A stretch of 64,000 nucleotides of DNA from Chloroflexota bacterium (GCA_003228095.2 QGNM01000003.1:24266-88265); one strand, 5' to 3'; counted from the stretch's first letter, positions 40,140-51,418 are shown. Program-made: numbers and translations. Notes: generated by a model not told the origin, from the sequence alone.

Positions 40140-41060
40140 TTAATTCGCTAAATTAAGTTCGTACCAAATGGTTTCTTCCAGTAATTCAAAACCTAATGAC
40201 AGATATAATTCCCTAGCTGGCATGTTGTTTGCGTCTACTTCTAGAGTTACATTCGGTATTTTTAAAGAATTCAAGTAATTGATTCCTGATTGAACAATAT
40301 AACGCCCCAAGCCTAAACCACGCAATTCAGGATGAATTCCAGTCATTCCGATATATCCATGAGTAGATTTATGCTTTTTATGTCGATGTGTCCAATTGTA
40401 ACCCACCATTTTGTTGTTTATATTTTGCAATATAAGGATGCCACCGCTTTCCCAGTCATTCAACCTGGCTTTTGAACTAATTTGTTCAACTGTATTTGGG
40501 CTGAATCCCCAGCTGTCCATAAATGATATGTTTTGTAATTCTGTAAGAGCTTCTTCATCCTGATCTATATTGAAAAACCTTAGCTGATATCCGCTTGGAA
40601 GCGTATTTTGATGAACCCCATTGTTTTTCTTGGTCAGTTTCCAATACCGCCTAACAGCTGCAAACCCAGCTTGTTCTAACAGAAACCTCCCAGCATCATT
40701 ATCAACGGCTACTTGGATATGTAATACTTGAGCATTCAAGTGGCTCGAACGGTCAATCGCTGTCTGTAATAGCTGTCTGCCGATACCAATTTTTCGGTAT
40801 TGCGGATTTACAAATAAATTTGAGACGACTCGATGGATTTTAGCTTCATACGCGACACGTAAAACTCCAACAGTAATATTATCAATCTCAGCCATAAAGC
40901 AATTGTTTTCCGGATCAATATCAGGTTGACTTAAAAATAATTCCTTAGAATTTTCATTGATGTATAGATCGTTATCAGAATCCAATCCGTGGTTTAGGAT
41001 TTCTGTCCATAACTTCAATTTATCCCAGGCAAATGTATTAATTACAGAAGGGGTATGCAT
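40140..41060 (-). CDS. Double-GNAT-domain N-acetyltransferase, MshD-like
   Basis: Two GNAT domains: NLFVNPQYRKIGIGRQLLQTAI and GYIGMTGIHPELRGLGLGRYIVQSGINYL...LEVDANNMPARELYLSLGFE. Confidence 0.82.
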   Translation of the reverse strand: MHTPSVINTFAWDKLKLWTEILNHGLDSDNDLYINENSKELFLSQPDIDPENNCFMAEIDNITVGVLRVAYEAKIHRVVSNLFVNPQYRKIGIGRQLLQTAIDRSSHLNAQVLHIQVAVDNDAGRFLLEQAGFAAVRRYWKLTKKNNGVHQNTLPSGYQLRFFNIDQDEEALTELQNISFMDSWGFSPNTVEQISSKARLNDWESGGILILQNINNKMVGYNWTHRHKKHKSTHGYIGMTGIHPELRGLGLGRYIVQSGINYLNSLKIPNVTLEVDANNMPARELYLSLGFELLEETIWYELNLAN

Positions 41061-41223
41061 TCGTATGTAATATTAATAATATTGGTTTTAATGGACATAA
41101 TAAGCTGAGGCAGTGTATCAGAGGGTTTATTCACTAACAATACCTTTTTAGGTAACTGTTAAAATTTCAAGGCTTGATTATTATTTCAATGGAAGTTTTA
41201 AATATTGTATTGGATGGTTTTAT

Positions 41224-41916
41224 ATGTATATTCCAAAAAGTTTTATGGTCGTTACTCCACATCCTGATGACGCTGAGTTAGGTTGTGGAGGCACTATCTC
41301 TAAATGGGTTTCTGAAGGAGCACACGGCGTTTTATTAGTGTGCACTAATGGTGATAAAGGTTCAACTGAACCTGGTATGACATCTCGACAATTAGCTGAT
41401 ATACGTAGGGTTGAACAGGAAAAAGCGTCTGAAATATTAGGATTGAAGAATGTTATATCTTTTAAATATCCTGATGGTGAGTTAGAAGATTCCAACGAAT
41501 TTAGAGAGCGTGTTGTTAAAAACATAAGGAAATATCAACCAGAAGTAGTATTGTGTACCGATCCTGTGAGGCAGAATTTTTATATTCATAGGGATCACAG
41601 GATTACAGGACAGGTGGTTATTGATGCAATTTATCCTTATGCTAGAGATCGTTTGTATTACCCAAGACATGAAGAGGAAGGGATTTTGACACATAAGGTG
41701 AAAGACATTTTATTTTGGGGGTCTGAGAACCCTAATGAGATAGTTAATATAACGGAATATATAGATATGAAAATCGCAGCATTGAAACAACATTCCAGTC
41801 AATTATCAGATGGAGACTCTGTTGGTTTAAGGCTTAAAGAAACAGCAATTAGAGCTGCATCAGGCCAAGATTATCAATATGGTGAAACTTTTCGCCGTAT
41901 AAGTTTTCGTTCGTAA
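41224..41916 (+). CDS. PIG-L/LmbE-family deacetylase (MshB/BshB-like)
   Basis: MVVTPHPDDAELGCGGTISKWVSEG, NFYIHRDHRITGQVVIDAIYPYARD. Confidence 0.9.
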   Translation: MYIPKSFMVVTPHPDDAELGCGGTISKWVSEGAHGVLLVCTNGDKGSTEPGMTSRQLADIRRVEQEKASEILGLKNVISFKYPDGELEDSNEFRERVVKNIRKYQPEVVLCTDPVRQNFYIHRDHRITGQVVIDAIYPYARDRLYYPRHEEEGILTHKVKDILFWGSENPNEIVNITEYIDMKIAALKQHSSQLSDGDSVGLRLKETAIRAASGQDYQYGETFRRISFRS

Positions 41917-41918
41917 AC

Positions 41919-42644
41919 ATGTACGACCTTCATGCGCATATATTGCCTGGAATAGATGACGGTCCGCGCACTAATATTGAAAGTTTAGAATTGATTTTTG
42001 CTGCTTATCGTAACGGGATTAAAACATTAGTTGCTACACCTCATATGAAAGACGTAAATGAAAAGAGATCAGTTAAATATGCACAAGAATTGCTTAATTC
42101 ATTAAAAAACAAAGTAAAAAACTTGAACATAGATATTAGTTTAAAGATGGGGATGGAGAATCATCTTATTTCAGAAACGCCAATGATGTTCGAAGTGGGT
42201 AAATCATTGACAATTAATGAAACCAAATTTGCATTAATTGAGTTACCATTTTTTGGGTACCCTAACTATGTTGATGATGCTTTATCTGAATTGCAAAATA
42301 TTGGATTGGTTCCTGTATTGGCCCACCCAGAAAGAATCGAACTTATCCAAAAAAATCCTATGAAGTTAGAATATTTTGTGCAAAAAGGAATGATATCCCA
42401 AGTTACTGCTGGAAGCTTAATAGGTCAATTCGGCAGCGAAGTAAAATTCTTTGCCGAAATGTTGGTGAGGAATGACTTAGCTCACGTTATTGCAACCGAT
42501 TGTCATAGGCCTTTTGGTCGCAGGGCGCCTAATCTAGATGTTGGCTATCAAGCGGCTGCCCGTTTGATAGGAAAGTCTAAAGCCAAAATACTAGTAGAGG
42601 GCAATCCAAAGTCGATTATTAATGGTAACTACGGTGGACATTGA
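41919..42644 (+). CDS. CpsB/CapC-like PHP-domain phosphatase
   Basis: MYDLHAHILPGIDDGPRTNIESLEL, TLVATPHMKDVNE, PVLAHPERIELI, AHVIATDCHRP. Confidence 0.87.
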   Translation: MYDLHAHILPGIDDGPRTNIESLELIFAAYRNGIKTLVATPHMKDVNEKRSVKYAQELLNSLKNKVKNLNIDISLKMGMENHLISETPMMFEVGKSLTINETKFALIELPFFGYPNYVDDALSELQNIGLVPVLAHPERIELIQKNPMKLEYFVQKGMISQVTAGSLIGQFGSEVKFFAEMLVRNDLAHVIATDCHRPFGRRAPNLDVGYQAAARLIGKSKAKILVEGNPKSIINGNYGGH

Positions 42645-42702
42645 TTAAGAATCAAAGAATTCACTTAATTAGAATCATAAAATGCTTTTAGTGATATATC
42701 AA

Positions 42703-43353
42703 TCAATTTATATTTGAATTGGGCGCGTTGATTACATCTAATGCTAATGACAATATTTGTTTAGATAATGTTTTTTTATCCAATGTCCCGTCTATGATCC
42801 GCCATCTATCATGGTTGTCGTTAGCTAGCTTTATAAAACCTTTTCTCACTCGTTCGTGGTACTCATTAGGTTTTGTTTCAAACCTGCTAGTTTTTTCTGT
42901 TCGAGACATGGTTCGTGATAGCGCAATGTTTATAGGGCAATCGATCAATATTGTTAAGTTGGGTTTAGAATTCCCTATAACGTAATGGTTTGCCTGTTTT
43001 ATAAAATCAATATCAAACCCGACACCATATCCTTGATAAGCAACAGTTGAATCTATATACCTGTCGCATACAACGACGTTATTTGGTTCTGCTAAAATCG
43101 GGCTAATCCTTTCTGTGACTAGCTGGGCTCTTGCGGCAAGGAATAAGTATAATTGAGATAAGTCAGTGAGATTGGTATGTTGTTGTTGGTTGTCATTAAG
43201 TATTTCTCTTAAATTTTCACCGAGATTTGTTCCACCAGGTTCTCTCAAGGCGGTAACTTTATGGCCCTTGTCAATTAAAGCTTGTGATAGCAGTCTTGCT
43301 TGTGTGGACTTACCAGACCCATCTCCGCCTTCAATAGTGATTAGAATCGACAT
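42703..43353 (-). CDS. tmk: Thymidylate kinase
   Basis: ITIEGGDGSGKSTQARLLSQALIDKGHKVTALREPGGTNLGENLR, VVCDRYIDSTVAYQGYG. Confidence 0.96.
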   Translation of the reverse strand: MSILITIEGGDGSGKSTQARLLSQALIDKGHKVTALREPGGTNLGENLREILNDNQQQHTNLTDLSQLYLFLAARAQLVTERISPILAEPNNVVVCDRYIDSTVAYQGYGVGFDIDFIKQANHYVIGNSKPNLTILIDCPINIALSRTMSRTEKTSRFETKPNEYHERVRKGFIKLANDNHDRWRIIDGTLDKKTLSKQILSLALDVINAPNSNIN

Positions 43354-43404
43354 AATATTGCCTATTAGTAGTTATATTGACTGATTTAGGATGATTTAAC
43401 ATAG

Positions 43405-44979
43405 TTATTTGTATATCACCACCTTTCTTTTGGGATCACGACCTGTACTTGTTGATGAGATACCGTATTTGTCTGCAATGGCATGTTGCAGATGTCTTAT
43501 ATAAGCGCCTTGTGGGGTAAGCTCTATTTCCTTTTCTCCGTCCTTTACTTCAGATGCTGCTTGGTTTGCTTCTTCTAATGCATTTGTGATTGATGGAGTA
43601 GAATCACTTAACTCGCCCTGACGTGATATAGCTTTAATGAATTGTTCAATTTGTTGAGAAGTATTCCTCCTTACAACGTATACTGGCCTCCGTTGATTTT
43701 CAGCCTCTCGTAATGCCTTTGTTCGCCTTCTATAGTAGTTTTTGGTTGTTAAAAGTAAGTCTGCGCTTTTAATATCGTTAACCACATCAATTTTTAAGTT
43801 TGATGCTAGTATAGCCCTTTGCAATCGTCCTTTATTGATTCCATATGGCATTATTTTAATGGTTTTTATGTTCGGTTCAGGTTCATATGACTCTTTAATA
43901 TCTATATATTTATCATTAGGCAGCGCATCTTCCAATAATGGTTTGGTTGAGGCGTTATTGACCAGTATACTTCCTGATTTATCTTTACTCCTTATTTCAG
44001 GGTTGAAACTAGACCCTCTTAAAATCTTATCTACAGTCGAAGCGACATCTTCATGTACTGCAACTAAGTTTCTGCCTTGTATTTCAATTAAAACTTCAAA
44101 TGTAGGAGGGGAGCGTCTCTCCAGGACTGTTTTTTGTGTGCGACGCCTTCTAGCTTCATCGTCTCCCAGCGTAACGGTATGAATACCTCCGATCAGGTCT
44201 GAAAGCGTCGGATTCCTAATAAGATTTTCAAGGGTGTTTCCATGAGCAGTTGCAACTAATTGAACACCACGTTCAGCTATAGTTCTGGCTGCGTTAGCTT
44301 CAAGTTCAGTGCCAATTTCATCAATTATAATTACTTCTGGCATGTGATTCTCTACGGCTTCAATCATGACAGAGTGTTGGTTTAACGGGGTAGATACTTG
44401 CATTCGTCTTGCATTTCCTATGCTATGGTGAGGAATGTCTCCATCTCCAGCAATTTCGTTTGAAGTATCTACTATAACTACACGTTTATAAGCAGTATCC
44501 GCAAGCACTCTGGCAACTTCTCTAAGCATAGTGGTTTTACCTATGCCAGGCCGGCCTAATAATAAGGCGCTTTTCCCCGTGAGGATTAGGTCTTCAATGA
44601 TTTTTATAGTTCCAAAAACAGCTCTACCTACTCGAAGTGTTAGTCCAATTATTTTATTTGACCTGTTGCGAATCGCAGAAATTCTATGCAAAGTTCTTTC
44701 AATTCCAGCTCGATTGTCTTCACCAAAATCTCCGATTCGTTGGGTTATATGATTTATATCTTCAAGTGTGACCTCTCTATTTCCAAGTGAGCTAGTGCCT
44801 GTTGTAAATCTGGCTTGAGGAACTCTTCCAATATCGATTACAACTTCTAATAAATTAGGCAATTCCTTGATCGAGAGCAGGGGGTCTTTTATATTCCCGG
44901 GTAATATTTCTATTAGAGTCTCTACATCATAAATCTCTACGGAATCATAGGTTTCTTGTTGATTATGTGACAAATCCAA
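43405..44979 (-). CDS. AAA ATPase (SpoIIIAA/Ycf45-like) with C-terminal R3H domain
   Basis: [58 protein letters not shown]-terminal [38 protein letters not shown]. Confidence 0.88.
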   Translation of the reverse strand: MDLSHNQQETYDSVEIYDVETLIEILPGNIKDPLLSIKELPNLLEVVIDIGRVPQARFTTGTSSLGNREVTLEDINHITQRIGDFGEDNRAGIERTLHRISAIRNRSNKIIGLTLRVGRAVFGTIKIIEDLILTGKSALLLGRPGIGKTTMLREVARVLADTAYKRVVIVDTSNEIAGDGDIPHHSIGNARRMQVSTPLNQHSVMIEAVENHMPEVIIIDEIGTELEANAARTIAERGVQLVATAHGNTLENLIRNPTLSDLIGGIHTVTLGDDEARRRRTQKTVLERRSPPTFEVLIEIQGRNLVAVHEDVASTVDKILRGSSFNPEIRSKDKSGSILVNNASTKPLLEDALPNDKYIDIKESYEPEPNIKTIKIMPYGINKGRLQRAILASNLKIDVVNDIKSADLLLTTKNYYRRRTKALREAENQRRPVYVVRRNTSQQIEQFIKAISRQGELSDSTPSITNALEEANQAASEVKDGEKEIELTPQGAYIRHLQHAIADKYGISSTSTGRDPKRKVVIYK

Positions 44980-45880
44980 TAGCGGGCTCCTCTACAGCTA
45001 ATTTCTGGCTGGCAGTAATTGGCAAAATATAGATGTTGTAGCTAGCACATTTAAATAAATTAATCTCTAATGCTGCTTTTTGAGTGCTAACTTGAAAATC
45101 TGGGATATAAACCTTTACTTTATCTATGTCAGTCAAAATCGATAAACTGAATTGTAACAAGTGTTTCACAATATTATAGTTATATTCCGGATGAGTGATC
45201 AATGTGACAATTTGAGTTCGGTTTGATTTATAGTTTTTTATATATGCCATGGCATTAGAATCTTCTATTATTGTATATTCAGTAGCAACATTTTTATATT
45301 GGCCATTAAGATCTTTCCAATCGGCGAGTGTGGGGCATGACATGGATCTTATTTTAACCGGAGTGGCTTTATTATAAAGTCTATATATTGCTAGATCATC
45401 TGCCTCAGACTTTTCTTTAATTTGTGTGTTCAAAATTCTTTGTTTTAATGGGAGTCCTTCATATAAAAATTCTCTGTGTGATAGTTTAAATCCTGATTGT
45501 ATTAACAACTTACCAAAATCGGCTGATTCTTTAATTCTTATGAATATCCTGTTAGCTCCTAGTTTTGACAACTCTTTGGCTAGAAATGATATTAACAATG
45601 GTAAGTTTTCTAAATGATATGGCGAAACGAATAGCCTGCTTAATTCCCAGTTTCGGTGATTTACAATTGGCCAGGCCGTTAATAAGGATAAATCTTCTGT
45701 ATTGAACATTGATCTGGGACCAGTTGATTTAAACAAGTTATTAATAGAATCAATTAATAATGATAGTAAACATATTCTAGAGGTGTCTGTAACTGTTGGG
45801 CTACATGCATAATTATTTCCAACTGCGTTGCCAGCTAATAAATATTTGGGCAAGTCAGTTGGGTCGAATATTTTTAGCAT
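44963..45880 (-). CDS. Hypothetical protein, possible GNAT-like
   Basis: 305-aa ORF overlapping the next gene by 17 bp. Weak GNAT-like features ([41 protein letters not shown]). Confidence 0.65.
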   Translation of the reverse strand: MLKIFDPTDLPKYLLAGNAVGNNYACSPTVTDTSRICLLSLLIDSINNLFKSTGPRSMFNTEDLSLLTAWPIVNHRNWELSRLFVSPYHLENLPLLISFLAKELSKLGANRIFIRIKESADFGKLLIQSGFKLSHREFLYEGLPLKQRILNTQIKEKSEADDLAIYRLYNKATPVKIRSMSCPTLADWKDLNGQYKNVATEYTIIEDSNAMAYIKNYKSNRTQIVTLITHPEYNYNIVKHLLQFSLSILTDIDKVKVYIPDFQVSTQKAALEINLFKCASYNIYILPITASQKLAVEEPAIGFVT

Positions 45881-45889
45881 TTCTAATAC

Positions 45890-46471
45890 TTATGTGGAAT
45901 CTTCAATCATTTTTGCAAATAGTAAATGCATCCTAGAGTCATCAGTTAGTTCAGGATGAAAAGCTGTGGCTAATAAATTTCCTTGGCGTACTGCTACTAC
46001 ATTTCCATTATCAATTTTAGATATTATTTCTACATTTACCCCAACTTTGACAACTATAGGGGCTCTTATAAATACAGCCCTGAAAGGTCCATCTGCCATT
46101 CCATCAACCTTTATGTCAGCTTCAAAGCTGTCTACTTGTCTTCCAAAGGCATTACGATTTACAATAATATCCATTAGTTTAAGAGGTTCTGGCCTTTTGT
46201 CTATCAACTCAGAAGCCATTACTATCATACCGGCACACGTTCCCCATATAGGGAACCCATCGTCAGCTTTTACTTTTAAAGAGTCGCGGAACTTATATAT
46301 ATCAATTAGTTGGACTATAGTTGTGCTTTCGCCACCTGGAATTATCAATCCATCTACATCGCTTAGTTGCTCTGGAAGTCGTATTTCAACGGCTTCTATT
46401 CCCACTCGTTCTAGGGCGTGCGAATGTTCTGTAAAATCACCTTGGACGGCAAGCACTCCTACTCGAACCAT
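45890..46471 (-). CDS. pdxT: Pyridoxal 5'-phosphate synthase glutaminase subunit
   Basis: VGVLAVQGDFTEHSHALERVG, GLIIPGGESTTI, WGTCAGMIVMA, ATAFHPELTDD. Confidence 0.96.
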   Translation of the reverse strand: MVRVGVLAVQGDFTEHSHALERVGIEAVEIRLPEQLSDVDGLIIPGGESTTIVQLIDIYKFRDSLKVKADDGFPIWGTCAGMIVMASELIDKRPEPLKLMDIIVNRNAFGRQVDSFEADIKVDGMADGPFRAVFIRAPIVVKVGVNVEIISKIDNGNVVAVRQGNLLATAFHPELTDDSRMHLLFAKMIEDST

Positions 46472-46500
46472 ATTAGTATGTTATTGCCTTATTTATATTG

Positions 46501-47418
46501 CTACCATCCACGAGTAGCGAGCTGCTCTTCCTCTGGCATAGTCCTAACGTCTAATCCCGGCATTGCATCGCCTAAACCAGTTGAAACTTCTGCAATTATG
46601 TCTGGATCTTCATAGTGAGTCGTGGCTTTGACAATAGCATTAGCCATCAACTGAGGTTTATTTGATTTAAAAATGCCTGAGCCAACAAATACTCCTTCAA
46701 CACCGAGTTGCATCATAAGGGCTGCGTCAGACGGGGTAGCAATACCACCGGCTGCAAAGTTAACAACAGGCAATTTACCAGTTTTATGGATTTCTGCCAC
46801 TAATTCGTAGGGCGCTTTTAGGTCTCTTGCGGTAGCCATTAATTCAGCAGAATCCATGTGTTGTATTCGAGTTATCTCTCCCAGCACTGAACGTGCATGT
46901 CGAACTGCTTCAACAACGTTTCCGGTCCCTGCCTCCCCTTTAGTTCGAATCATAGCTGCTCCTTCGCCTATTCTACGGAGGGCCTCTCCTAGATTACGGC
47001 ATCCGCACACAAATGGAACTTTAAAGTCATGTTTATTAATATGGTTGTTTTCGTCAGCTGGAGTTAATACCTCTGATTCATCAATATAGTCAACACCTAA
47101 AGCCTGTAATGTTTGAGCCTCAACAAAATGGCCTATTCTAGCTTTTGCCATAACTGGTATCGTTACGGCCTCTATTATCCCTCGTATCATTGTTGGGTCG
47201 GACATCCTTGCGACTCCGCCATCAGACCTTATGTCAGATGGAACCCTTTCTAGAGCCATTACAGCGCAAGCTCCAGCATCTTCAGCAATTTTTGCTTGAT
47301 CTGGAGTTACCACATCCATGATCACTCCGCCTTTCAGCATTTGAGCTAAACCTGACTTAACTCTCCAAGTAGCTGTTTCTGTAGAATTTTGTTTTTCCGA
47401 CTTCGTATCAGTTGCCAT
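46501..47418 (-). CDS. pdxS: Pyridoxal 5'-phosphate synthase lyase subunit
   Basis: [77 protein letters not shown]. Confidence 0.98.
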   Translation of the reverse strand: MATDTKSEKQNSTETATWRVKSGLAQMLKGGVIMDVVTPDQAKIAEDAGACAVMALERVPSDIRSDGGVARMSDPTMIRGIIEAVTIPVMAKARIGHFVEAQTLQALGVDYIDESEVLTPADENNHINKHDFKVPFVCGCRNLGEALRRIGEGAAMIRTKGEAGTGNVVEAVRHARSVLGEITRIQHMDSAELMATARDLKAPYELVAEIHKTGKLPVVNFAAGGIATPSDAALMMQLGVEGVFVGSGIFKSNKPQLMANAIVKATTHYEDPDIIAEVSTGLGDAMPGLDVRTMPEEEQLATRGW

Positions 47419-47549
47419 TTTATTCTCCTCGTACTAAATACTTAAAGTATAGTTATTGTTTACTCATAACATATGTTTAGTATTTAGGGGTTATTATAAA
47501 CACTCTTATTATTGATAAGCAATTTTAGTTATGTATTCAGGTATTTGTG

Positions 47550-48563
47550 TTAAAAGCCAAGTGTAGAAATATAGTTAGCCAAGTCAGCGGTTCTACAGCT
47601 ATATCCCCACTCATTATCATACCACCCTACTACTTTTACTAAACCTCCATCCATTGACATCGTTGATAGGCCATCAATTATTGTACTATGCGTATTTTGT
47701 TTAAAGTCGCTGCTGACTAGAGGTTCATTGGTGTACTCTAATATTCCTTTAAGGTTAGACTCCGCAGCTTTTTTATATGCATCATTTATGTCATCTACTG
47801 AAGCGGATTTATTAAGAAGTACCGTAAAATCGGTCACTGATACTGTAGATGTCGGGACTCGATAAGCCATTCCATGTATTTTGCCATTAAGATGAGGGAG
47901 CACTAGTCCTACAGCTTTTGCAGCGCCGGTAGATGTGGGAATAATATTCATTGCTGCTGCGCGGGCTCTTCGTAAATCTGATCCTACTTGATCTAAAACT
48001 TTTTGATCATTGGTATAAGAGTGTATCGTGCTCATTAAACCATTTTTTATACCAAATTCATCGTCAAGTACTTTAGCCATTGGGGCGATACAATTAGTTG
48101 TGCAAGATGCATTGGACAGAATGTGATGTTTACTAGGTTCGTATTGGCCTTCATTAACACCCATTACCATTGTAATATCTTCACCTTTAGCGGGCGCTGA
48201 TATTATTACCTTTTTAGCTCCACCTGAGAGATGTCCTGAAGCTTTATCACCATTCGTAAAGAATCCGGTTGACTCTATAACTATATCAACTCCTAGTTTT
48301 CCCCAAGGTAAATTGGCGGGAAGTCTTTCAGCTAGAACAGAGATTGGATACCCTCCAACAACTATAGAATTTTCAGTAGATTCAACAGTTTCCGGGGAGA
48401 TGCCATAATTAGTATCATATTTAAACAAATGAGCATTTGTCTTTGTGTCAGTTAAATCATTAATTGCCACCACTTCAAGTGTTTCTGAATGTCGTTCTCG
48501 TATAGCTCTTAATACCTGTCTTCCTATTCTTCCGAAACCGTTTATTCCTATTTTTGTGGACAT
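47550..48563 (-). CDS. gap: Glyceraldehyde-3-phosphate dehydrogenase
   Basis: KIGINGFGRIGRQVLRAI, ILSNASCTTNCIAPMAKVL, WYDNEWGYSCR. Confidence 0.97.
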   Translation of the reverse strand: MSTKIGINGFGRIGRQVLRAIRERHSETLEVVAINDLTDTKTNAHLFKYDTNYGISPETVESTENSIVVGGYPISVLAERLPANLPWGKLGVDIVIESTGFFTNGDKASGHLSGGAKKVIISAPAKGEDITMVMGVNEGQYEPSKHHILSNASCTTNCIAPMAKVLDDEFGIKNGLMSTIHSYTNDQKVLDQVGSDLRRARAAAMNIIPTSTGAAKAVGLVLPHLNGKIHGMAYRVPTSTVSVTDFTVLLNKSASVDDINDAYKKAAESNLKGILEYTNEPLVSSDFKQNTHSTIIDGLSTMSMDGGLVKVVGWYDNEWGYSCRTADLANYISTLGF

Positions 48564-48633
48564 TCGGCTCTATTACTCTCCTTATTATTTACATTGCTAT
48601 TTTTGACTTTACCATAACTAGTACTGATATTGT

Positions 48634-49971
48634 CTATCTGTCCAAAAATTGTCGATATACAGAATTTCCTGAAAACGACACTTTTTCAGCAAGTTCTGCT
48701 TCAATGTTTAGTAACCTATTATATTTTGCAGTTCGTTCGCTCCGAGCTGGAGCTCCCGCTTTTATTTGCCTAGTACCAGTTCCAATTGCTAAGTCAGCAA
48801 TCATAGTGTCTTCAGTTTCAGCTGATCTATGACTTATTATTGCGCTCCAACCAGCTTTTCTAGTCATAGATATCGCGTCTAGAGTTTCAGTTAAAGTTCC
48901 TATTTGATTTGGTTTGATAAGCACGGCATTACTGGCTTTCGAAGAAATACCATTCTTTATAATGGAGGTATTAGTCGCATAGAGATCATCACCGACAATT
49001 TGAACTTTACTTCCTAGTTTAGCTGTCATATTTTTCCAACCATTCCAGTCGGTTTCAGCCATTCCATCCTCAATACTTATCAAAGGATACATACTCACCC
49101 AGTCATCGTATACTCCAATTAGTTTTTCAGAATTCATAATGGTGTCTACACTAGTTAAATCATATTGATATTCGTCGGGGTTTGGTTCACCAGGTATTTG
49201 AAGCTCAGTGGCTGCCACATCGATTGCTATATGGCACTGGACTCCAGGTTTATAGCCTGCAGCTTCTATGGCTGAAAGTATCCATTCCAAAGCTTGTCGG
49301 TTATTTTTTAGACTAGGGGCGAAACCACCTTCATCTCCAACAATAGTGGTTTTGCCTCTTTGCTGTAAAATTCGTTTTAAACTATGATATATTTCTGCGC
49401 CAGCTCTCAGAGATTCTTCATAAGTCTTGAATCCACTCGGAATAACCATAAATTCTTGAAAATCAGTAGATTCATACGCATGTTTCCCGCCATTTATAAT
49501 GTTAAACATTGGTACTGGAATGGTGTAGTTTTCATTAGCCTTTGTACCATCGTACTGATCCCCAATATATGAGTATAAACTTTGTTTTCGACTAATGGAC
49601 AATGCTCTTGCGTAAGCTATAGAAACTGGAAGTATTGAATTGGCACCTAATCGACTTTTATCTGGAGTAGAATCCAACTCAATCATAGTTTCATCTAGAT
49701 CCCTCTGGTCTTGATATGCTTTGCCATTTAAATTTTGATTTATCTCTGATTTGATATTTCTTACAGCATTAAGCACTCCATATCCACCATATCTCTTTTC
49801 GTCCCCATCTCTGAGTTCAAGGGCCTCAAGTGATCCAGTACTAGCCCCAGATGGGATAGAAGCCCTGCCTAAGGACCCATCCGATAACTGCACATCAGCT
49901 TCTACGGTAGGATTCCCCCTTGAGTCCAGGATTTCTCTTGCGGTTATATTATGGATCTTAGGTTTATTCAA
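48634..49971 (-). CDS. eno: Enolase
   Basis: ITAREILDSRGNPTVEADVQLSDGSLGRASIPSGASTGSLEALELRDGD, IVGDEGGFAPSLKNN, IKPNQIGTLTETLDAI. Confidence 0.97.
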   Translation of the reverse strand: MNKPKIHNITAREILDSRGNPTVEADVQLSDGSLGRASIPSGASTGSLEALELRDGDEKRYGGYGVLNAVRNIKSEINQNLNGKAYQDQRDLDETMIELDSTPDKSRLGANSILPVSIAYARALSISRKQSLYSYIGDQYDGTKANENYTIPVPMFNIINGGKHAYESTDFQEFMVIPSGFKTYEESLRAGAEIYHSLKRILQQRGKTTIVGDEGGFAPSLKNNRQALEWILSAIEAAGYKPGVQCHIAIDVAATELQIPGEPNPDEYQYDLTSVDTIMNSEKLIGVYDDWVSMYPLISIEDGMAETDWNGWKNMTAKLGSKVQIVGDDLYATNTSIIKNGISSKASNAVLIKPNQIGTLTETLDAISMTRKAGWSAIISHRSAETEDTMIADLAIGTGTRQIKAGAPARSERTAKYNRLLNIEAELAEKVSFSGNSVYRQFLDR

Positions 49972-49978
49972 AATATTT

Positions 49979-50476
49979 TTATAACTCTCTGCTCTTACTT
50001 AACTCATCTTTTATAATAGCTGCCTTAATGGCTAAATCAACTGCTTCTGAAGGGTCAATAGCAGGGGTAAAGAGTGTTTTATCCATGTTGTCTTGATTAA
50101 AACTCCATGTTTTTAATCCGATCACAGGGATATTATCTCCTAAGGCGTGTCCAATTTCTGACAATGTTCCATATGCCCCACCTACAGCGATAACCGACAA
50201 TCCAGTTTTCACGATAATGACATTTCTTGCATATCCTAACCCTGTACATATAGGTATATCTACAAATTCATTTGCAGCTTCAGGGTCATTCCCTGGGAGT
50301 ATACCAATAGTCACGCCTCCAGCTTGTTTAGATCCTTTACAAGCTGCTTCCATAACCCCTCCTAAGCCTCCGCATACAATGGTAATTCCATTTCGACCCA
50401 ATTCGAACCCAACTTCAGTTGCAAGTTTTACAAGTTTCTCATTTGCTTTTGATGCGCCAATAACTGCAATAATCAT
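49979..50476 (-). CDS. TIGR00725/LOG-like Rossmann-fold protein
   Basis: MIIAVIGASKANEKLVKLATEVGFELGRNGITIVCGGLGGVMEAACKGSKQAGGVTIGILPG. True start probably 50476; the N-terminal 78 aa of the track ORF look spurious. Confidence 0.85.
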   Translation of the reverse strand: MIIAVIGASKANEKLVKLATEVGFELGRNGITIVCGGLGGVMEAACKGSKQAGGVTIGILPGNDPEAANEFVDIPICTGLGYARNVIIVKTGLSVIAVGGAYGTLSEIGHALGDNIPVIGLKTWSFNQDNMDKTLFTPAIDPSEAVDLAIKAAIIKDELSKSREL

Positions 50477-50546
50477 ATAATTCTTTATAATATATTCAAC
50501 TGTCAAAGGTTTTATGTCTACTAGTTTTAGTAAGGTAAGTATTAGT

Positions 50547-51401
50547 ATGTCTGGCAATTTTAAAAAAACAGTTTTTATAACTGGAGCTTCTTCTGGTATA
50601 GGGAAAATTACATCGCTATACCTTTGTGAAAAAGGATATAAAGTTATTGGGTCCAGTAGAAAACTAAGCCGGTTAGATGCAATAAATGAACAAGCTAACA
50701 CGAGAGGCAAATGCTTTTATCCTGTTGAATTAGATATAAATTTAAATTTTGGCGAAAAAGGTTGCATAGAAGAAGTTATACCCAAATTGATATCAGAACA
50801 TAGTCGTATCGATGTGTTAGTTAATAACGCAGGTTACGGGTTATGGGGGCCAATAGAAGGGATTTCTGTTTCTGAAATGGAAAATCAATTTAAAACTAAT
50901 GTATTTGCGCCATTTAGATTGTCTAAAATGGTAATTTCAAGCATGCGTAATCAAGGTTTCGGCAGGATAATTAATATTAGCTCTGTAGCTGGTTGGGTAG
51001 CAACTCCTTTTAATGGGGCATATGCTTCTTCAAAATTTGCTTTAGAAGCACAAACTGAAGCTCTAAGGATGGAGTTATGGCCATTTGGTGTGACGGTGTC
51101 TTCAATACAGCCTGGCCTGTTTGATACTGATTTCCAAAGCAATATGGTGCAAGGAACCGACGCAGAATCTGAAAAATTGCCTTACGGATATTTAATAGAC
51201 AGGTATAGGAAGAAACATAAAAAGTGGCGAAAGGTAATACGCAATCCAATTAGAATTTCAAAACTTATAGAACGTATTATTGAGGCTGATAAACCACGCT
51301 TAAGATATCCGATTGGGGTTGAAGCAAGGGCAGGTATGATAGGATCAAAAATCTTTCCAGAACGGATTTACCAGTGGATGATAAGTCGTATTTCAATGTA
51401 G
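50547..51401 (+). CDS. Short-chain dehydrogenase/reductase
   Basis: KTVFITGASSGIGKITSLYLCEKGYKVIGSSRK, LVNNAGYGLWGPIEG, ISSVAGWVATPFNGAYASSKFALEA. Confidence 0.92.
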   Translation: MSGNFKKTVFITGASSGIGKITSLYLCEKGYKVIGSSRKLSRLDAINEQANTRGKCFYPVELDINLNFGEKGCIEEVIPKLISEHSRIDVLVNNAGYGLWGPIEGISVSEMENQFKTNVFAPFRLSKMVISSMRNQGFGRIINISSVAGWVATPFNGAYASSKFALEAQTEALRMELWPFGVTVSSIQPGLFDTDFQSNMVQGTDAESEKLPYGYLIDRYRKKHKKWRKVIRNPIRISKLIERIIEADKPRLRYPIGVEARAGMIGSKIFPERIYQWMISRISM

Positions 51402-51418
51402 GTGCTATATAAGTAGAG

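Noticed and set aside
45966-46517. 183-aa plus-strand ORF antisense to pdxT
   Set aside because: Opposite strand is unambiguous pdxT; the product has low complexity and no recognisable family.
50477-50710. N-terminal extension of the TIGR00725-like ORF
   Set aside because: The domain begins at MIIAVIGASK (50476); the extension overlaps the divergent SDR gene's coding region and looks non-conserved.
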